64,000 bases of DNA from Hymenobacter rigui (lineage in GTDB: Bacteria; Bacteroidota; Bacteroidia; Cytophagales; Hymenobacteraceae): assembly GCF_003944715.1 (NCBI RefSeq), contig NZ_RWIT01000003.1, forward strand, positions 1 through 64,000, in the 5' to 3' direction. The notes beneath the pieces are model-generated. The model had not been told where the DNA came from. It searched no databases and saw nothing but the letters and a program-made list of their open reading frames with translations. Below are positions 43,148-52,172 of this stretch, in pieces. How positions within the stretch are numbered: the stretch's first letter is position 1; the number at the start of each line of letters is the position of its first letter. The translations under genes were made by a program, and so were the position numbers.

Positions 43148-43855
43148 ATGAAAAACACGCTGCGCTATCTTACTCTGGCTTGCTTGCTGACAACCGCTCT
43201 TTCCGGCTGCGGCAGCAAAGACAAAGCTGAAGAAACCACCGCCACTACCACCACCGAAACCTCTGCAACAACCACTGCGCCTGCCACTGCAACGCCTGCC
43301 GAAGAAGCTCCTGCCACCTCGGCTCCGGCCGCTGCTTTCGACATCAATACTGTTCCCGTTTCCAGCGCCAACCTGGGCCAGTTCCCGTACCTGAGCGCAT
43401 TAAAAGGCTACGAAGTAAACACCAGCAACAGTGAGGACTACGACTTTGAGCGCGCCTACGTGTTCGATGGAAAAAGCCTGATACCCATAGAGGGCAAAGT
43501 GTCGCAGCGGCTGTTTGATGAGATGAACGGCGAGAAAAAGGCCTCTGAGCTGATGATTCAGCGGAACTATGAAACCCTGCTTAAAGGCTTGGGTGCGGTG
43601 CAGGTATTTTCCGGCAAGGTTACCCAGGAAGCCATTGATAAGGTTGGCTCAGATGAAGTGTACAAGCACAACAAATGGAGCCTGAGCCCCGACCACGAAA
43701 CCTCCACGTACGTTATCCGCCAGAAGGACAAGGAAGTGTGGGCGCTGGTAACTCCGCTGGGCGGCGACGGTAACTACAACATCACCATGATTGAGCGTGC
43801 CGCCATGCCCCAGCAGGCCACCATCATCAAAGCCGACGAGTTAAAAAAAAACTAG
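43148..43855 (+). CDS. OmpA-family lipoprotein, N-terminal part (zero frame)
   Basis: 235 residues from ATG at 43148. Signal peptide with lipobox LSGC (about residues 17-20), a Thr/Ala-rich linker to about residue 65, then a globular domain (LGQFPYLSALKGYEVNTSNS through GDGNYNITMIERAAM). The frame ends at a TAG that directly follows a nine-A run. In the -1 frame the reading continues without interruption into a complete OmpA domain (43852-44196). The full product would be about 349 residues. Either the two parts are joined by frameshifting or slippage, or the gene carries a one-base deletion. Confidence 0.85.
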   Translation: MKNTLRYLTLACLLTTALSGCGSKDKAEETTATTTTETSATTTAPATATPAEEAPATSAPAAAFDINTVPVSSANLGQFPYLSALKGYEVNTSNSEDYDFERAYVFDGKSLIPIEGKVSQRLFDEMNGEKKASELMIQRNYETLLKGLGAVQVFSGKVTQEAIDKVGSDEVYKHNKWSLSPDHETSTYVIRQKDKEVWALVTPLGGDGNYNITMIERAAMPQQATIIKADELKKN

Positions 43856-43881
43856 ATACAGAAGGCCAGATAGCCCTGTAT
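43843..43881 (+). promoter_or_regulatory. slippery A-run, stop codon and hairpin (candidate frameshift signal)
   Basis: Nine A residues (43843-43851) include the heptamer A AAA AAC in the zero-frame phase needed for -1 slippage, immediately followed by TAG. Three nt after the heptamer a small hairpin can form: ATACAG (43856-43861) with CTGTAT (43876-43881) and inner GGC/GCC. The A9 tract alone could also cause transcriptional slippage. Confidence 0.55.
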
Positions 43882-44196
43882 ATCAACTTCGACACGGATA
43901 AAGCCATCATTCGGCCCGAATCGGCGGCTACGGTAGCCGAGGTACTTACACTGCTGCAGCAGAACCCGCAGTTGCGCCTGGCCGTGCAGGGCCACACCGA
44001 TAATGCCGGCACCGCCCCGCACAACCAGCAGCTTTCTACCGCCCGGGCGCAAAGTGTAGTGGCAGCGCTTACCGAAGCGGGTATTGCTACAAACCGACTG
44101 CAGGCCGCTGGCTTCGGGCAAACCAAGCCAGTAGCTGATAACACTACCGAAGAAGGCCGGGCTAAAAACCGTCGGGTAGAACTGGTAAAGTTGTAG
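43852..44196 (+). CDS. OmpA C-terminal domain in the -1 frame
   Basis: About 114 residues read LDTEGQIALYINFDTDKAI, then GHTDNAGTAPHNQQLSTARA and GRAKNRRVELVKL: the complete OmpA/MotB peptidoglycan-binding domain with the diaminopimelate-binding Asp and Arg motif (TDNAG... RAKNRRVE). The frame has no start codon of its own near the junction and no internal stop, which indicates it is normally made as a fusion with the upstream lipoprotein part. Confidence 0.8.
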   Translation, partial: LDTEGQIALYINFDTDKAIIRPESAATVAEVLTLLQQNPQLRLAVQGHTDNAGTAPHNQQLSTARAQSVVAALTEAGIATNRLQAAGFGQTKPVADNTTEEGRAKNRRVELVKL

Positions 44197-44206
44197 GCAA
44201 AAAAGC

Positions 44207-44278
44207 CCCCACAAGTAGCCGCCCTTCATTCCAGCCCGTCGTAGGGTGACCTGGAATGAAGGGCGGCTACTTGTGGGG
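44207..44278. terminator. large inverted repeat between convergent genes
   Basis: 28-nt perfect arms (44207-44234 and 44251-44278) and a 16-nt loop, with flanking AAAAGC / GCTTT. It separates the OmpA gene from the convergent DUF6150 gene. Confidence 0.78.
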
Positions 44279-44288
44279 CTTTGGGTAC

Positions 44289-44669
44289 TTACTGCTTCCG
44301 GCAGCCGGCGTAGTTGCGCACTTTGGTGTAATGGAAGCTGAAGTCGGCCAGGTTGCGGTTGTCCGTCACGAATAACACGTAATCAGCAAAGTCACGCGAA
44401 TCCGACAGATACCACAGACCCACTTTGTCAGCAAACAGCTTGTTGTTCTCCTGATACACCAGCAGGTCAGCAAAAGCCTCTTCGGGCTCCTGATACACCA
44501 CTCCAAAGCACTGCCCTTTGCGGCGCGGGTCGGTTTCCAGGTACACCGTGCCATAGAGGCGGCAGGGGTCCACGGAACTCACGGCTCCGGCAGCCAGCGG
44601 CACGCGCGGCTGTGGGGCGGCAAATGGGTTTAGAGCCAACAGGCCGGAAAGCAGCAGCGTTGAGAGCAT
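44289..44669 (-). CDS. DUF6150 family secreted protein
   Basis: 126 residues with an N-terminal signal peptide (MLSTLLLSGLLALNPFAA). The body consists of short repeats (ADLLVYQENNKLFADKVGLWYL, DFADYVLFVTDNRNLADFSF) characteristic of DUF6150, a small beta protein of unknown function. Two cysteines (in DPCRLYG and AGCRKQ) could form a disulfide in the periplasm. Its upstream region is a large inverted repeat shared with the end of tpiA. Confidence 0.78.
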   Translation of the reverse strand: MLSTLLLSGLLALNPFAAPQPRVPLAAGAVSSVDPCRLYGTVYLETDPRRKGQCFGVVYQEPEEAFADLLVYQENNKLFADKVGLWYLSDSRDFADYVLFVTDNRNLADFSFHYTKVRNYAGCRKQ

Positions 44670-44677
44670 GAGGATGT

Positions 44678-44829
44678 AGTGCTTAGTTGTTGGTGCTTAG
44701 TGCTTAGGCTGTAACCGGCAGACCTGGTAGCTTAAGGACTCTCGGTGCCAGAAACATAAATGATACCGAAGTTTTAACACGGATATAGAATCCCGCCCTC
44801 TAAGCACTAAGCACCAGCAACTAAGCGCT
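44678..44829. repeat. spaced inverted repeat with GTGCTTAG units
   Basis: 30-nt arms (44678-44707 and 44800-44829) with two mismatches, enclosing about 92 nt. Each arm is built from repeats of the unit TGCTTAG/GTGCTTAG. The right arm ends at the tpiA stop codon and the left arm begins 9 nt from the DUF6150 ATG. The loop presumably holds the DUF6150 promoter. Confidence 0.7.
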
Positions 44830-45593
44830 TAGAACGACTTAATAATCTCCGTGAAGTCGCGCGACTTGAGCGAAGCACCGCCAATGAGGCCGCCATCCAC
44901 GTCGGGCTGGCTGAACAGCTCCCGGGCGTTCTGAGCATTAGCCGAGCCACCGTAGAGGATGCTCGTATTCAGCGCGGCTTCCGCGTCGTAGGCGCGGGCA
45001 ATCTGCTCCCGGATGAAGGCGTGCACCTCCTGTGCCTGGGCACTGGTGGCCGTTTTGCCGGTCCCAATAGCCCAAATGGGCTCATAGGCAATAACTACCT
45101 GGTCGAATTCCTCATTGGAGAGGTGGAATAGGCCGTCTTTCAGCTGCTTGCTGATGAAGTTGAAAGTTTCGTCGGCTTCCCTGGTTTCCAGGCTTTCGCC
45201 CACGCAGAAAATGGGCTTCAGGCCGGCGACCAGCGCGGCTTTCAGCTTCTGGCTCAGCAGCTCGTCGTCCTCATGGAAATACTGTCGACGCTCCGAGTGG
45301 CCCAGAATCACGTATTCTGCCCCCACCGACTGCAGCATCTTGGCCGATACCTCGCCGGTGTAGGCGCCGCTTTCCTTCTGGTGGCAGTTCTGCGCACCCA
45401 GATGGAACCGGCTACCCTCGGGGAGCTGCTTACCAATGGCCGTCAGGAAGGGGAAGGGCGGGCACACGACCACCTCTACCGAGGAATTGGTCACTTCGTC
45501 CTGCACCATGTTCACGATTTCGGAAATCAGCGCCTGACCGTCCTGAAGAGTGGTGTTCATCTTCCAGTTGCCGGCCACAATCTTCTTACGCAT
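44829..45593 (-). CDS. tpiA: triosephosphate isomerase
   Basis: 254 residues from ATG at 45593 (MRKKIVAGNWKMN). The catalytic Lys in GNWKMN, His in LGHSERR and Glu in AYEPIWAIGTGKTA, plus the C-terminal phosphate-binding LYGGSANAQNA and GGLIGGASL, are all present. It interconverts dihydroxyacetone phosphate and glyceraldehyde 3-phosphate. Confidence 0.97.
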   Translation of the reverse strand: MRKKIVAGNWKMNTTLQDGQALISEIVNMVQDEVTNSSVEVVVCPPFPFLTAIGKQLPEGSRFHLGAQNCHQKESGAYTGEVSAKMLQSVGAEYVILGHSERRQYFHEDDELLSQKLKAALVAGLKPIFCVGESLETREADETFNFISKQLKDGLFHLSNEEFDQVVIAYEPIWAIGTGKTATSAQAQEVHAFIREQIARAYDAEAALNTSILYGGSANAQNARELFSQPDVDGGLIGGASLKSRDFTEIIKSF

Positions 45594-45692
45594 AGCGGAA
45601 AGGGTTGAGGTTGGGTTTGGGCGCAAGTTAGGGGAATAGGGAAGAGAACTTAGAAATGAGAGGTGAGAACCGAGAGCTTACATGGTAGCAAC

Positions 45693-45720
45693 GGCCGCAG
45701 GCCAGGACCGAACTGCGGCC
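45693..45720 (-). terminator. hairpin downstream of the TspO-like gene
   Basis: GGCCGCAG (45693-45700) and CTGCGGCC (45713-45720), 11 nt beyond the minus-strand gene's stop. Confidence 0.5.
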
Positions 45721-45731
45721 TATACTATCCA

Positions 45732-46559
45732 TCACTTCTGCGCTCTAAGCTCTCTTTTTCCCCACCACACCAGCACTAGGCTCATTACAGCTACCACACC
45801 TGCCGCTGCCAGCGCCATCCAGGCCAGCACCATCGTACTGGTTTCCCCGTGCCGAGCCGCCCAGATGCCCACCAGGCCCCAGGTTACGGCGGCGGGGTAC
45901 GCCAGCTCGCGAAACCGCTTGGTCACGTTGAGCGCCAGCCCAGCCACAATGCCTACCAAGATGATGGCTATTTCAACGCCTTTGGCTTCACTTACCTGCC
46001 AGCGGGTGCCCAGGGCTACAGTGGCATTCACCGCCAGCGCCACCGAAATCCAGCCCAGGTACAGACCGAACGGCAGGTTGACCCAGGCCGGCGCTTCTCC
46101 TCGGCGGGCAAAGTGCCGCACGCGGCCGTACACCACCGCCAGCCCGGCCAGAATACCCAGCATCACCACCACGCTCAGGGGCAGCAGCTCGTAAGCAAAC
46201 ACCACCAGCCAGAAGCCCGTCAATACGTTCACCAGCACTAGCGGCCGGGCCACGGCATCGGGCAGGGGGTTGCGGCGCTGGGCCGGCAGCAGCTGCCATA
46301 CCGCATACACCAGCAGACTCAGGAAAATAATGCCCCAGATGCTGAAAGCATACCCGGCCGGCGTGAGCGGCGTGGGGTACTTGCCTGATACATCGGCGTT
46401 GGTTTGCCCGTTGAAGGGAAACCGCTGCGACACGTAGTTGAGAGCAATATTGCCCACAATGGCACCGGAAGCGGCCCAGCGCCAGGCCCGGCTTTCAGTG
46501 GGAGCCGAGAGGTAGTCGAAAGCGGCCGTGGCCGCAGCGGGGGAAGAAGTACCGGACAT
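45732..46559 (-). CDS. TspO/MBR-related tryptophan-rich membrane protein
   Basis: 275 residues with about eight hydrophobic segments. PTPLTPAGYAFSIWGIIF and FGLYLGWISVALAVN match the WG-rich pattern seen in tryptophan-rich sensory proteins. It is longer than classical TspO (about 160 residues), like the extended members annotated in actinobacteria and Bacteroidota. TspO binds tetrapyrroles; whether this protein does is unknown. Confidence 0.72.
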   Translation of the reverse strand: MSGTSSPAAATAAFDYLSAPTESRAWRWAASGAIVGNIALNYVSQRFPFNGQTNADVSGKYPTPLTPAGYAFSIWGIIFLSLLVYAVWQLLPAQRRNPLPDAVARPLVLVNVLTGFWLVVFAYELLPLSVVVMLGILAGLAVVYGRVRHFARRGEAPAWVNLPFGLYLGWISVALAVNATVALGTRWQVSEAKGVEIAIILVGIVAGLALNVTKRFRELAYPAAVTWGLVGIWAARHGETSTMVLAWMALAAAGVVAVMSLVLVWWGKRELRAQK

Positions 46560-46603
46560 AGCGCGAAGAAGCTAAAAAAACCGGTTTGCCTGTACGCAAG
46601 GCA

Positions 46604-47065
46604 TTACTGTGGAGTTCCGGTGCACAATGCAGGCTGCTGCCACTCAGCCCATAATGCTGGATGATGCGGCATAGCTTCGAGCAACCAGTGAAACGCGGAA
46701 GCCGCATCCGTGAAAAAGTGTAGATCGAAGGAGGGCTGCAGGCTGGCATCGTGCACGGGGGCGGTGGCCACTAGGTAGTTATGCATATCGGGTGGCAACA
46801 CCAAGGCCAACTGCTCCACGGGCGTACGGGCCATTTCGGCAAACCACTCCTGCCCAATCCAGACCTGCTCCGTGGGGCCCAGCGGCGGAATGTTATGCAT
46901 ATCAATCAGCCAGCGCGTTACGTGCTGCTCCCGGCTCAGCCGCATCAGGGCTTCCAACGCCGGCCGAAACTGCTCCAACGGCTGCCCGGCAACCCAGGCC
47001 GCCCGCAAAAAGCTGGCAGCCGCATCGTACTGCACCCGCACTCCTGGTTGTTGCTCCACCATCAT
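46604..47065 (-). CDS. SpoIIAA/STAS-like small cytosolic protein
   Basis: 153 residues; two adjacent ATG codons (47065, 47062) start it. The fold pattern (YDAAASFLRAAWVAGQPLEQ, then RWLIDMHNIPPLGPTEQVW, then a late FHWLLEAM helix) resembles single-domain STAS-like proteins of Hymenobacter-type genomes and is similar in layout to the protein at 58886. No signal peptide. Function unknown. Confidence 0.6.
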   Translation of the reverse strand: MMVEQQPGVRVQYDAAASFLRAAWVAGQPLEQFRPALEALMRLSREQHVTRWLIDMHNIPPLGPTEQVWIGQEWFAEMARTPVEQLALVLPPDMHNYLVATAPVHDASLQPSFDLHFFTDAASAFHWLLEAMPHHPALWAEWQQPALCTGTPQ

Positions 47066-47150
47066 GGCTGTACGTTTTTCTGCCCCCCTCTTATAAGATA
47101 CCGATTATTTAGGACACAAGTATCGGGCCGAGCTACCGTATTAACCAAAC

Positions 47151-47179
47151 CGCCCCGCCCGAATAGCTCGGGCGGGGCG
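47151..47179 (-). terminator. GC-rich hairpin terminator of uvrA
   Basis: CGCCCCGCCCGA pairs with TCGGGCGGGGCG (5-nt loop), 23 nt past the uvrA stop on the minus strand; the flanking TTAACCAAAC is A-rich so a T-run follows on the minus strand only weakly. Confidence 0.6.
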
Positions 47180-47201
47180 GGGCATTTTCACGCAGGTACT
47201 A

Positions 47202-50036
47202 CTACAGCTTCTCAGCCAGGAAACGGGCGGTGTGGTTGGTGTCTTTGAGCTTCACCATGTCCTCAGGCGTACCTTCAAAGAGCAGGTGGCCACCGTTGGT
47301 GCCGCCTTCGGGGCCCAAGTCAATCACCCAGTCGGCGCACTTGATGATGTCCATGTTGTGCTCGATGATGAGCACCGAGTTGCCCTGCTCTACTAGCGCG
47401 TTCAGGGCCGTCATCAGCTTGTTGATGTCGTGGAAGTGCAGGCCGGTGCTGGGCTCATCGAAGATGAACAGGATTTTATCGTTCTGCAAGGTGTTGCCCT
47501 TGGTCAGGAACGAAGCCAGCTTCACGCGCTGGGCTTCCCCGCCCGACAGCGTGTTGGCCGACTGCCCCAGCCGGATGTAGCCCAGCCCTACATCATCGAG
47601 CGGCTTGAGGCGCTCCACGATTTTAGGCTGGTCCTTGAAGAACTCAATGCTGTCTTCAATGGTCATTTCGAGCACCTCATTGATGCTCTTGTCCTTGTAC
47701 TGCACGTCCAGCACGTCCTGCTTGAACTTGCGGCCCTCGCAGGCCTCGCAGGTCAGGTAGATGTCGGCCATGAACTGCATTTCAATCTTCACCTGGCCCT
47801 CGCCCTGGCACACCTCGCAACGGCCACCATCAATATTGAAGCTGAAATGCGACGGTTTGAATCCCCGAGCCTTAGCCAGCTGCTGATCGGCAAATAGGGT
47901 CCGGATGGCGTCGTAGGCCTTCACGTAGGTAACCGGGTTGGAGCGGCTGCTCTTGCCGATGGGGTTCTGGTCCACGAACTCCACGTGCGTTACCTGGCCG
48001 TTCACGCCGGTGAGACGGTCGAACTTGCCGGTGGCCTCCCCTGCCCCGCCGCCAAGCTGCTTGAGCAGCGCCGGCGCCAGAATCCGCTTCACCAGCGTGC
48101 TTTTACCGGAGCCCGATACGCCCGTTACCACCGTCATGACGTTCAGCGGAAACTTCACTGACACGTTCTTGAGGTTGTTTTCGCGGGCTCCGGTCAGCTC
48201 TAGGGCGTTGCGCCAGGGGCGGCGGGTTTTGGGTACCTGCACCGCCATGCGGCCGCTCAGGTACTGGCCGGTGTAGGTATCAGAGGCCAACACCTCGGCG
48301 TAGGTGCCCTGGAACTGCAGGATGCCGCCGCCCGAGCCGGCTTCGGGCCCGATGTCGATGATCTGGTCGGCCTGCTCCATCATCTTGTCCTCGTGCTCTA
48401 CCACAATTACGGTGTTGCCGAGCTGCTGCAAGGAACGCAGCACACCAATCAGCTGCTCGGCATCCTTGGGGTGCAGACCGATGCTGGGTTCATCGAGAAT
48501 GTACATGGAACCCACCAGCGCCGAGCCCAGCGAGGTAGCCAACGAAATTCGCTGGCTTTCTCCGCCCGAGAGCGTGCTGCTGAGGCGGTTGAGCGTGAGG
48601 TAACCCAGGCCTACGCGGTTCAGGTACTCCAGGCGGTTGGTTACTTCCGTCACGAGGCGCTCGGCCACTTTGGCTTCGTGCTCGGGTAGGTCGAGGGTCT
48701 GGAAAAACTCCAGCGCCCGGCTCACTGGCAGCAGCACCAAGTCGGTGATACTCTGGCCCTGGATTTTGACGTACTGAGCGTCTTTGCGCAGGCGGGTGCC
48801 ACGGCAGTCGGGGCAGGTAGTGCGGCCCCGGTAGCGGCTCTGCAGCACCCGGTACTGGATTTTGTGCGTCTGCTCGCTCACCCACTTGAAGTAAGCGTCG
48901 AGGCCATCGAAGTACTTGTTGCCCTTCCAGAGCAGGTTCCGCTCGGCCTCACTCAGCTCGTTATAGGGCCGGTGAATGGGAAAATCGAAGCGGATGCCGT
49001 TTTTGAGCAGGGGCTTCAGCCACTCACTCTGCTTGTCGGTGCGCCAGGGGGCAATAGCGCCCTCATACACCGTCATGCTCTTGTCCGGGATTACCAGGTC
49101 CTCATCAATGCCCAGCACCGAGCCGAATCCTTCGCAGGTCTGGCAGGCCCCGTACGGGTTGTTGAAGGAGAAGAAGTTAACGCTCGGCTCCTCGAACACC
49201 AATCCGTCCAACTCAAACCGGTCGGAGAAAGTGCGCGTTTCATCGTCCATCTTCACGATACAGGTGCCGTGGCCCTCGAAGAAAGCCGTCTGCACGGAGT
49301 CGCTCAGGCGGAACATCAGGTCCTCGTCGCCGGGCTGAATGGCGGCGCGGTCAATCATGATGAAGACTTCGCCCGCTACTTCGGGCTGGCCTTCGGCAAT
49401 GAGCTCTTCGATAAAGGCCGTTTCGCCGTTCACCACCACCCGGCTATAGCCTTTCTGGAGCAGCAGATCCAGCTCCTTGCTCATGGGGCGGCCGTCCTGG
49501 GCGGGCTGCAGGGGGGCCAGCAGCATCACGCGGGTTCCCTCGGGCAGGCGCATGAGGTAGTCCACCACGTCGGCCACGTTGTCCTTTTTCACCTGCTCGC
49601 CGCTGACGGGCGAGTAGGTACGGCCCACCCGCGCAAACAGCAGCTTCAGGTAGTCGTATATTTCGGTGCTGGTGCCCACGGTGGAGCGGTTGTTCTTGAT
49701 GCTGACCTTCTGCTCGATGGCAATGGCCGGCGAGATGCCCCGGATGTAGTCCACGTCGGGCTTATCCATGCGGCCCAGAAATTGGCGGGCGTAGCTGCTG
49801 AGGCTCTCCACGTACATGCGCTGGCCCTCGGCGTACAGCGTATCAAACGCCAACGACGACTTGCCGGAGCCCGACAGGCCCGTCACGACGATGAATTTAT
49901 TGCGCGGCAGCGCCACGCTCAGGTTCTTGAGGTTATGGACCCGGGCGTTTTTGATGAGGATAAACTCGCGCGGGTCGAGCTGGTCAATGGGGTCGGCCGC
50001 AGGAGCGGCTACTTGCAGAGCGGAGTTATCGGCCAT
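47202..50036 (-). CDS. uvrA: excinuclease ABC subunit A
   Basis: 944 residues from ATG at 50036. Two ABC ATPase modules: Walker [20 protein letters not shown] (about residue 42) and [15 protein letters not shown] (about 650), each with its signature [12 protein letters not shown] and [12 protein letters not shown]. Zinc-binding cysteines appear in CPDCRGTRL and [18 protein letters not shown]. UvrA scans DNA for bulky damage and loads UvrB in nucleotide excision repair. Length and domain order are normal. Confidence 0.97.
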   Translation of the reverse strand: MADNSALQVAAPAADPIDQLDPREFILIKNARVHNLKNLSVALPRNKFIVVTGLSGSGKSSLAFDTLYAEGQRMYVESLSSYARQFLGRMDKPDVDYIRGISPAIAIEQKVSIKNNRSTVGTSTEIYDYLKLLFARVGRTYSPVSGEQVKKDNVADVVDYLMRLPEGTRVMLLAPLQPAQDGRPMSKELDLLLQKGYSRVVVNGETAFIEELIAEGQPEVAGEVFIMIDRAAIQPGDEDLMFRLSDSVQTAFFEGHGTCIVKMDDETRTFSDRFELDGLVFEEPSVNFFSFNNPYGACQTCEGFGSVLGIDEDLVIPDKSMTVYEGAIAPWRTDKQSEWLKPLLKNGIRFDFPIHRPYNELSEAERNLLWKGNKYFDGLDAYFKWVSEQTHKIQYRVLQSRYRGRTTCPDCRGTRLRKDAQYVKIQGQSITDLVLLPVSRALEFFQTLDLPEHEAKVAERLVTEVTNRLEYLNRVGLGYLTLNRLSSTLSGGESQRISLATSLGSALVGSMYILDEPSIGLHPKDAEQLIGVLRSLQQLGNTVIVVEHEDKMMEQADQIIDIGPEAGSGGGILQFQGTYAEVLASDTYTGQYLSGRMAVQVPKTRRPWRNALELTGARENNLKNVSVKFPLNVMTVVTGVSGSGKSTLVKRILAPALLKQLGGGAGEATGKFDRLTGVNGQVTHVEFVDQNPIGKSSRSNPVTYVKAYDAIRTLFADQQLAKARGFKPSHFSFNIDGGRCEVCQGEGQVKIEMQFMADIYLTCEACEGRKFKQDVLDVQYKDKSINEVLEMTIEDSIEFFKDQPKIVERLKPLDDVGLGYIRLGQSANTLSGGEAQRVKLASFLTKGNTLQNDKILFIFDEPSTGLHFHDINKLMTALNALVEQGNSVLIIEHNMDIIKCADWVIDLGPEGGTNGGHLLFEGTPEDMVKLKDTNHTARFLAEKL

Positions 50037-50140
50037 AGAACGGGTAAACAACTGCGGCCGGGGGTTTGGTTTCCCTGGGCGCGGTTTAGGTCAGGCGAAG
50101 GTACGGCGGGGTAGCAGTGTCGTGCTACTCTGGGTTATTT

Positions 50141-50692
50141 TTACTCCGTTGCCAGCAGCGCAATGCGGTCCAGCTCTCCCCAAACGGCGGGAACATCTGC
50201 ATTTATCCGCCCTAGTTCATGCCTGAGCTCTGTCATTATTTTGATTTGCTGGATTATCCAGTCCGTGAGCCGGCCATACTCTATCCTGTTCAGTCCACGC
50301 ACATCCGGGTTATCACTCTTAATAACATAGAGTGTTACTAGTGGATTATCAGCTCCTAATTGGATGGCAAAGAAGTTATATCCCTGCCATTGTGAAATCA
50401 CAAAGTCTCGTGAAGCGAGTGTTTCGTTGTTTTCCGCAAGCAACGTAATGGCGCATTCCCAGCTGTAGTCCAGAGAATCGGCCGTGAAATCCTGACCGCC
50501 CATCCACTCCATCGTGCCTTTGCCGCACCACTTCAGGAAAAGCCGGTAGGATTCGGGAAATTGAACACCCCACTCTTTCTCTGTTTCTTCTATTTCTGCA
50601 TCCGTACAGCCTGGCTCAGCTATTGGTACATCCAGTCCCGTGGTGAGCAGGTATGCATTGAGCTCTGTGTAGAAATTGAGTAAACAGCTCAT
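50141..50692 (-). CDS. SMI1/KNR4 (SUKH) family protein
   Basis: 183 residues from ATG at 50692. The signature [27 protein letters not shown] (kept here as description: conserved E, F/Y-P and LxxxxGG-type turn) is that of SMI1/KNR4 proteins, followed by [11 protein letters not shown]. In bacteria this superfamily supplies immunity proteins against contact-dependent or secreted nuclease toxins, although many members stand alone. No toxin is encoded nearby. AT content is slightly higher than in uvrA. Confidence 0.8.
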   Translation of the reverse strand: MSCLLNFYTELNAYLLTTGLDVPIAEPGCTDAEIEETEKEWGVQFPESYRLFLKWCGKGTMEWMGGQDFTADSLDYSWECAITLLAENNETLASRDFVISQWQGYNFFAIQLGADNPLVTLYVIKSDNPDVRGLNRIEYGRLTDWIIQQIKIMTELRHELGRINADVPAVWGELDRIALLATE

Positions 50693-50947
50693 GGCTCGCC
50701 CAGCTGATAAATGAAGTATATGTAAGTATCTCAAAGATATAGCCTCATCTGCGAGAAATGAGACATACGCTTTGCTATGTCGCTCTATGAAAACCTATCA
50801 GGCACGAGTGCAGCACAAAATAACTTACGCCAGACATCGAACATCCATTATGGAATCACAACGCAACAAAGCACGCGCACAACCAAACGCCCTACTCGTA
50901 GTATGTCACTTGCAGTAAGCGCTTCAATGGTAATCTGACAAGGACCT

Positions 50948-51376
50948 ATGGACTCATCTGCCCACGAGGATATTGACCTTCTCTTAGCAAAAGCAAAAAG
51001 CTCCGGAAAAACGGAAGACCTGTCTGCCTTGTGGAAAGCGGCCCTCAGTTTGCCGCAATGGCATTTCATAACGCGGCAAACGGCCACTATCGAAGACCGA
51101 AAACCGTTTGTGGGCGTGATGGATTGTAAGCCCTGGGCGTTCCTGTTTACGGACAGGCAACGGGCGCAGGAGTACGCCAGAACCATCCCCAACGGTGGGT
51201 TTGTGGATGAAAGCGGCAACGTGCTGGTGATATCCACGGATACGCAAAAAGCCATTGACTACCTGCTGGCTCTTGCTGCGCAAGGCGTGTATGGCCTGAG
51301 GTTCAATGAACTGAATGGCTGGTTTTCACCCATCGAAAACTTATCAGCTATTATACAGCACGTGCATAAAGGCTAA
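50948..51376 (+). CDS. SseB-like domain protein
   Basis: 142 residues starting at ATG 50948. The sequence LSALWKAALSLPQWHFIT, then KPFVGVMDCKPWAFLFTDRQ and AQEYARTIPNGGFVD, fits the SseB N-terminal-like domain (type III secretion/immunity-related small domain) that occurs widely as a solitary cytosolic protein. Function unknown. Between 50693 and 50947 I see only AT-rich spacer. Confidence 0.65.
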   Translation: MDSSAHEDIDLLLAKAKSSGKTEDLSALWKAALSLPQWHFITRQTATIEDRKPFVGVMDCKPWAFLFTDRQRAQEYARTIPNGGFVDESGNVLVISTDTQKAIDYLLALAAQGVYGLRFNELNGWFSPIENLSAIIQHVHKG

Positions 51377-51460
51377 GTGGTAGTTATGCTGCAGCCAGAC
51401 CATAAGGCCTTTCATGCTGGTTGAAAACTCCTTACGCTTCACTTACCACAATGCTGTAGC

Positions 51461-52078
51461 ATGAAACGCTTTTTTCTTCTTCTGGCCTTTTCATCCTTCC
51501 TTATTTCCTGCGAGCAACGCACCGAGTCACAGAAAGAAGCGGCCGTAAAAGAAAGTCAGCCGGCCCCAGCGCAACCGGCAGCCGATGCACAGGTGCCGCC
51601 ACTTACCCGGGATTCTTCTACGGGAAAAATGGCCACCCCAGCCACTACGCCCACCGAGCAAGCTGTGCTGGCTATCCGCAAGGAATTTGCGCGGATCAAC
51701 TCGCTTCGGTTGAAAGCGAAAAAGCGCACGTTTGTGTGTGATGCCGAAAATACGATTACCTATTACACCGACAATGGTAAAGTGGTCAAGATTGTACTCG
51801 ACTGGGGATTTGTCGGCGACGGGGCTTCCAAGTATGAGTATTATTACAGGGACGGCAAATTACTTTTCACCTATAAAGTACATACTGGCGGACCGGCCGG
51901 CTTGCCCGAAACCCGGAACGAGGAAAGAACCTACGTCCAGAACGACAAGACGATTCGCTATCTGAAAAACCAGCGGGCCGGTGCCTGTCCGGTTTGCCGG
52001 TTTGATGCGTCATCCCGCGAGTATGAAGCCCTGAGAGCTTATACTGCCGCCGACGTTACCCCAGCTCTGTGCAAGTAA
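51461..52078 (+). CDS. lipoprotein of unknown function
   Basis: 205 residues with a type II signal peptide (lipobox LISC, about residues 14-17), a disordered Glu/Ala/Pro linker, and a C-terminal domain from about residue 68 with KKRTFVCDAENTITYYTDNG and a CPVC pair near the end. No family recognised. Expected at the outer membrane periplasmic face. Confidence 0.75.
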   Translation: MKRFFLLLAFSSFLISCEQRTESQKEAAVKESQPAPAQPAADAQVPPLTRDSSTGKMATPATTPTEQAVLAIRKEFARINSLRLKAKKRTFVCDAENTITYYTDNGKVVKIVLDWGFVGDGASKYEYYYRDGKLLFTYKVHTGGPAGLPETRNEERTYVQNDKTIRYLKNQRAGACPVCRFDASSREYEALRAYTAADVTPALCK

Positions 52079-52172
52079 TACCTCGCTGCCGGGGCCATTG
52101 CGTTTCACCCCGTTCTGCTGCTATATTCCAGCTGCCAACGACCAGCTGAACCAGCCACTCCCCAATAACGCA

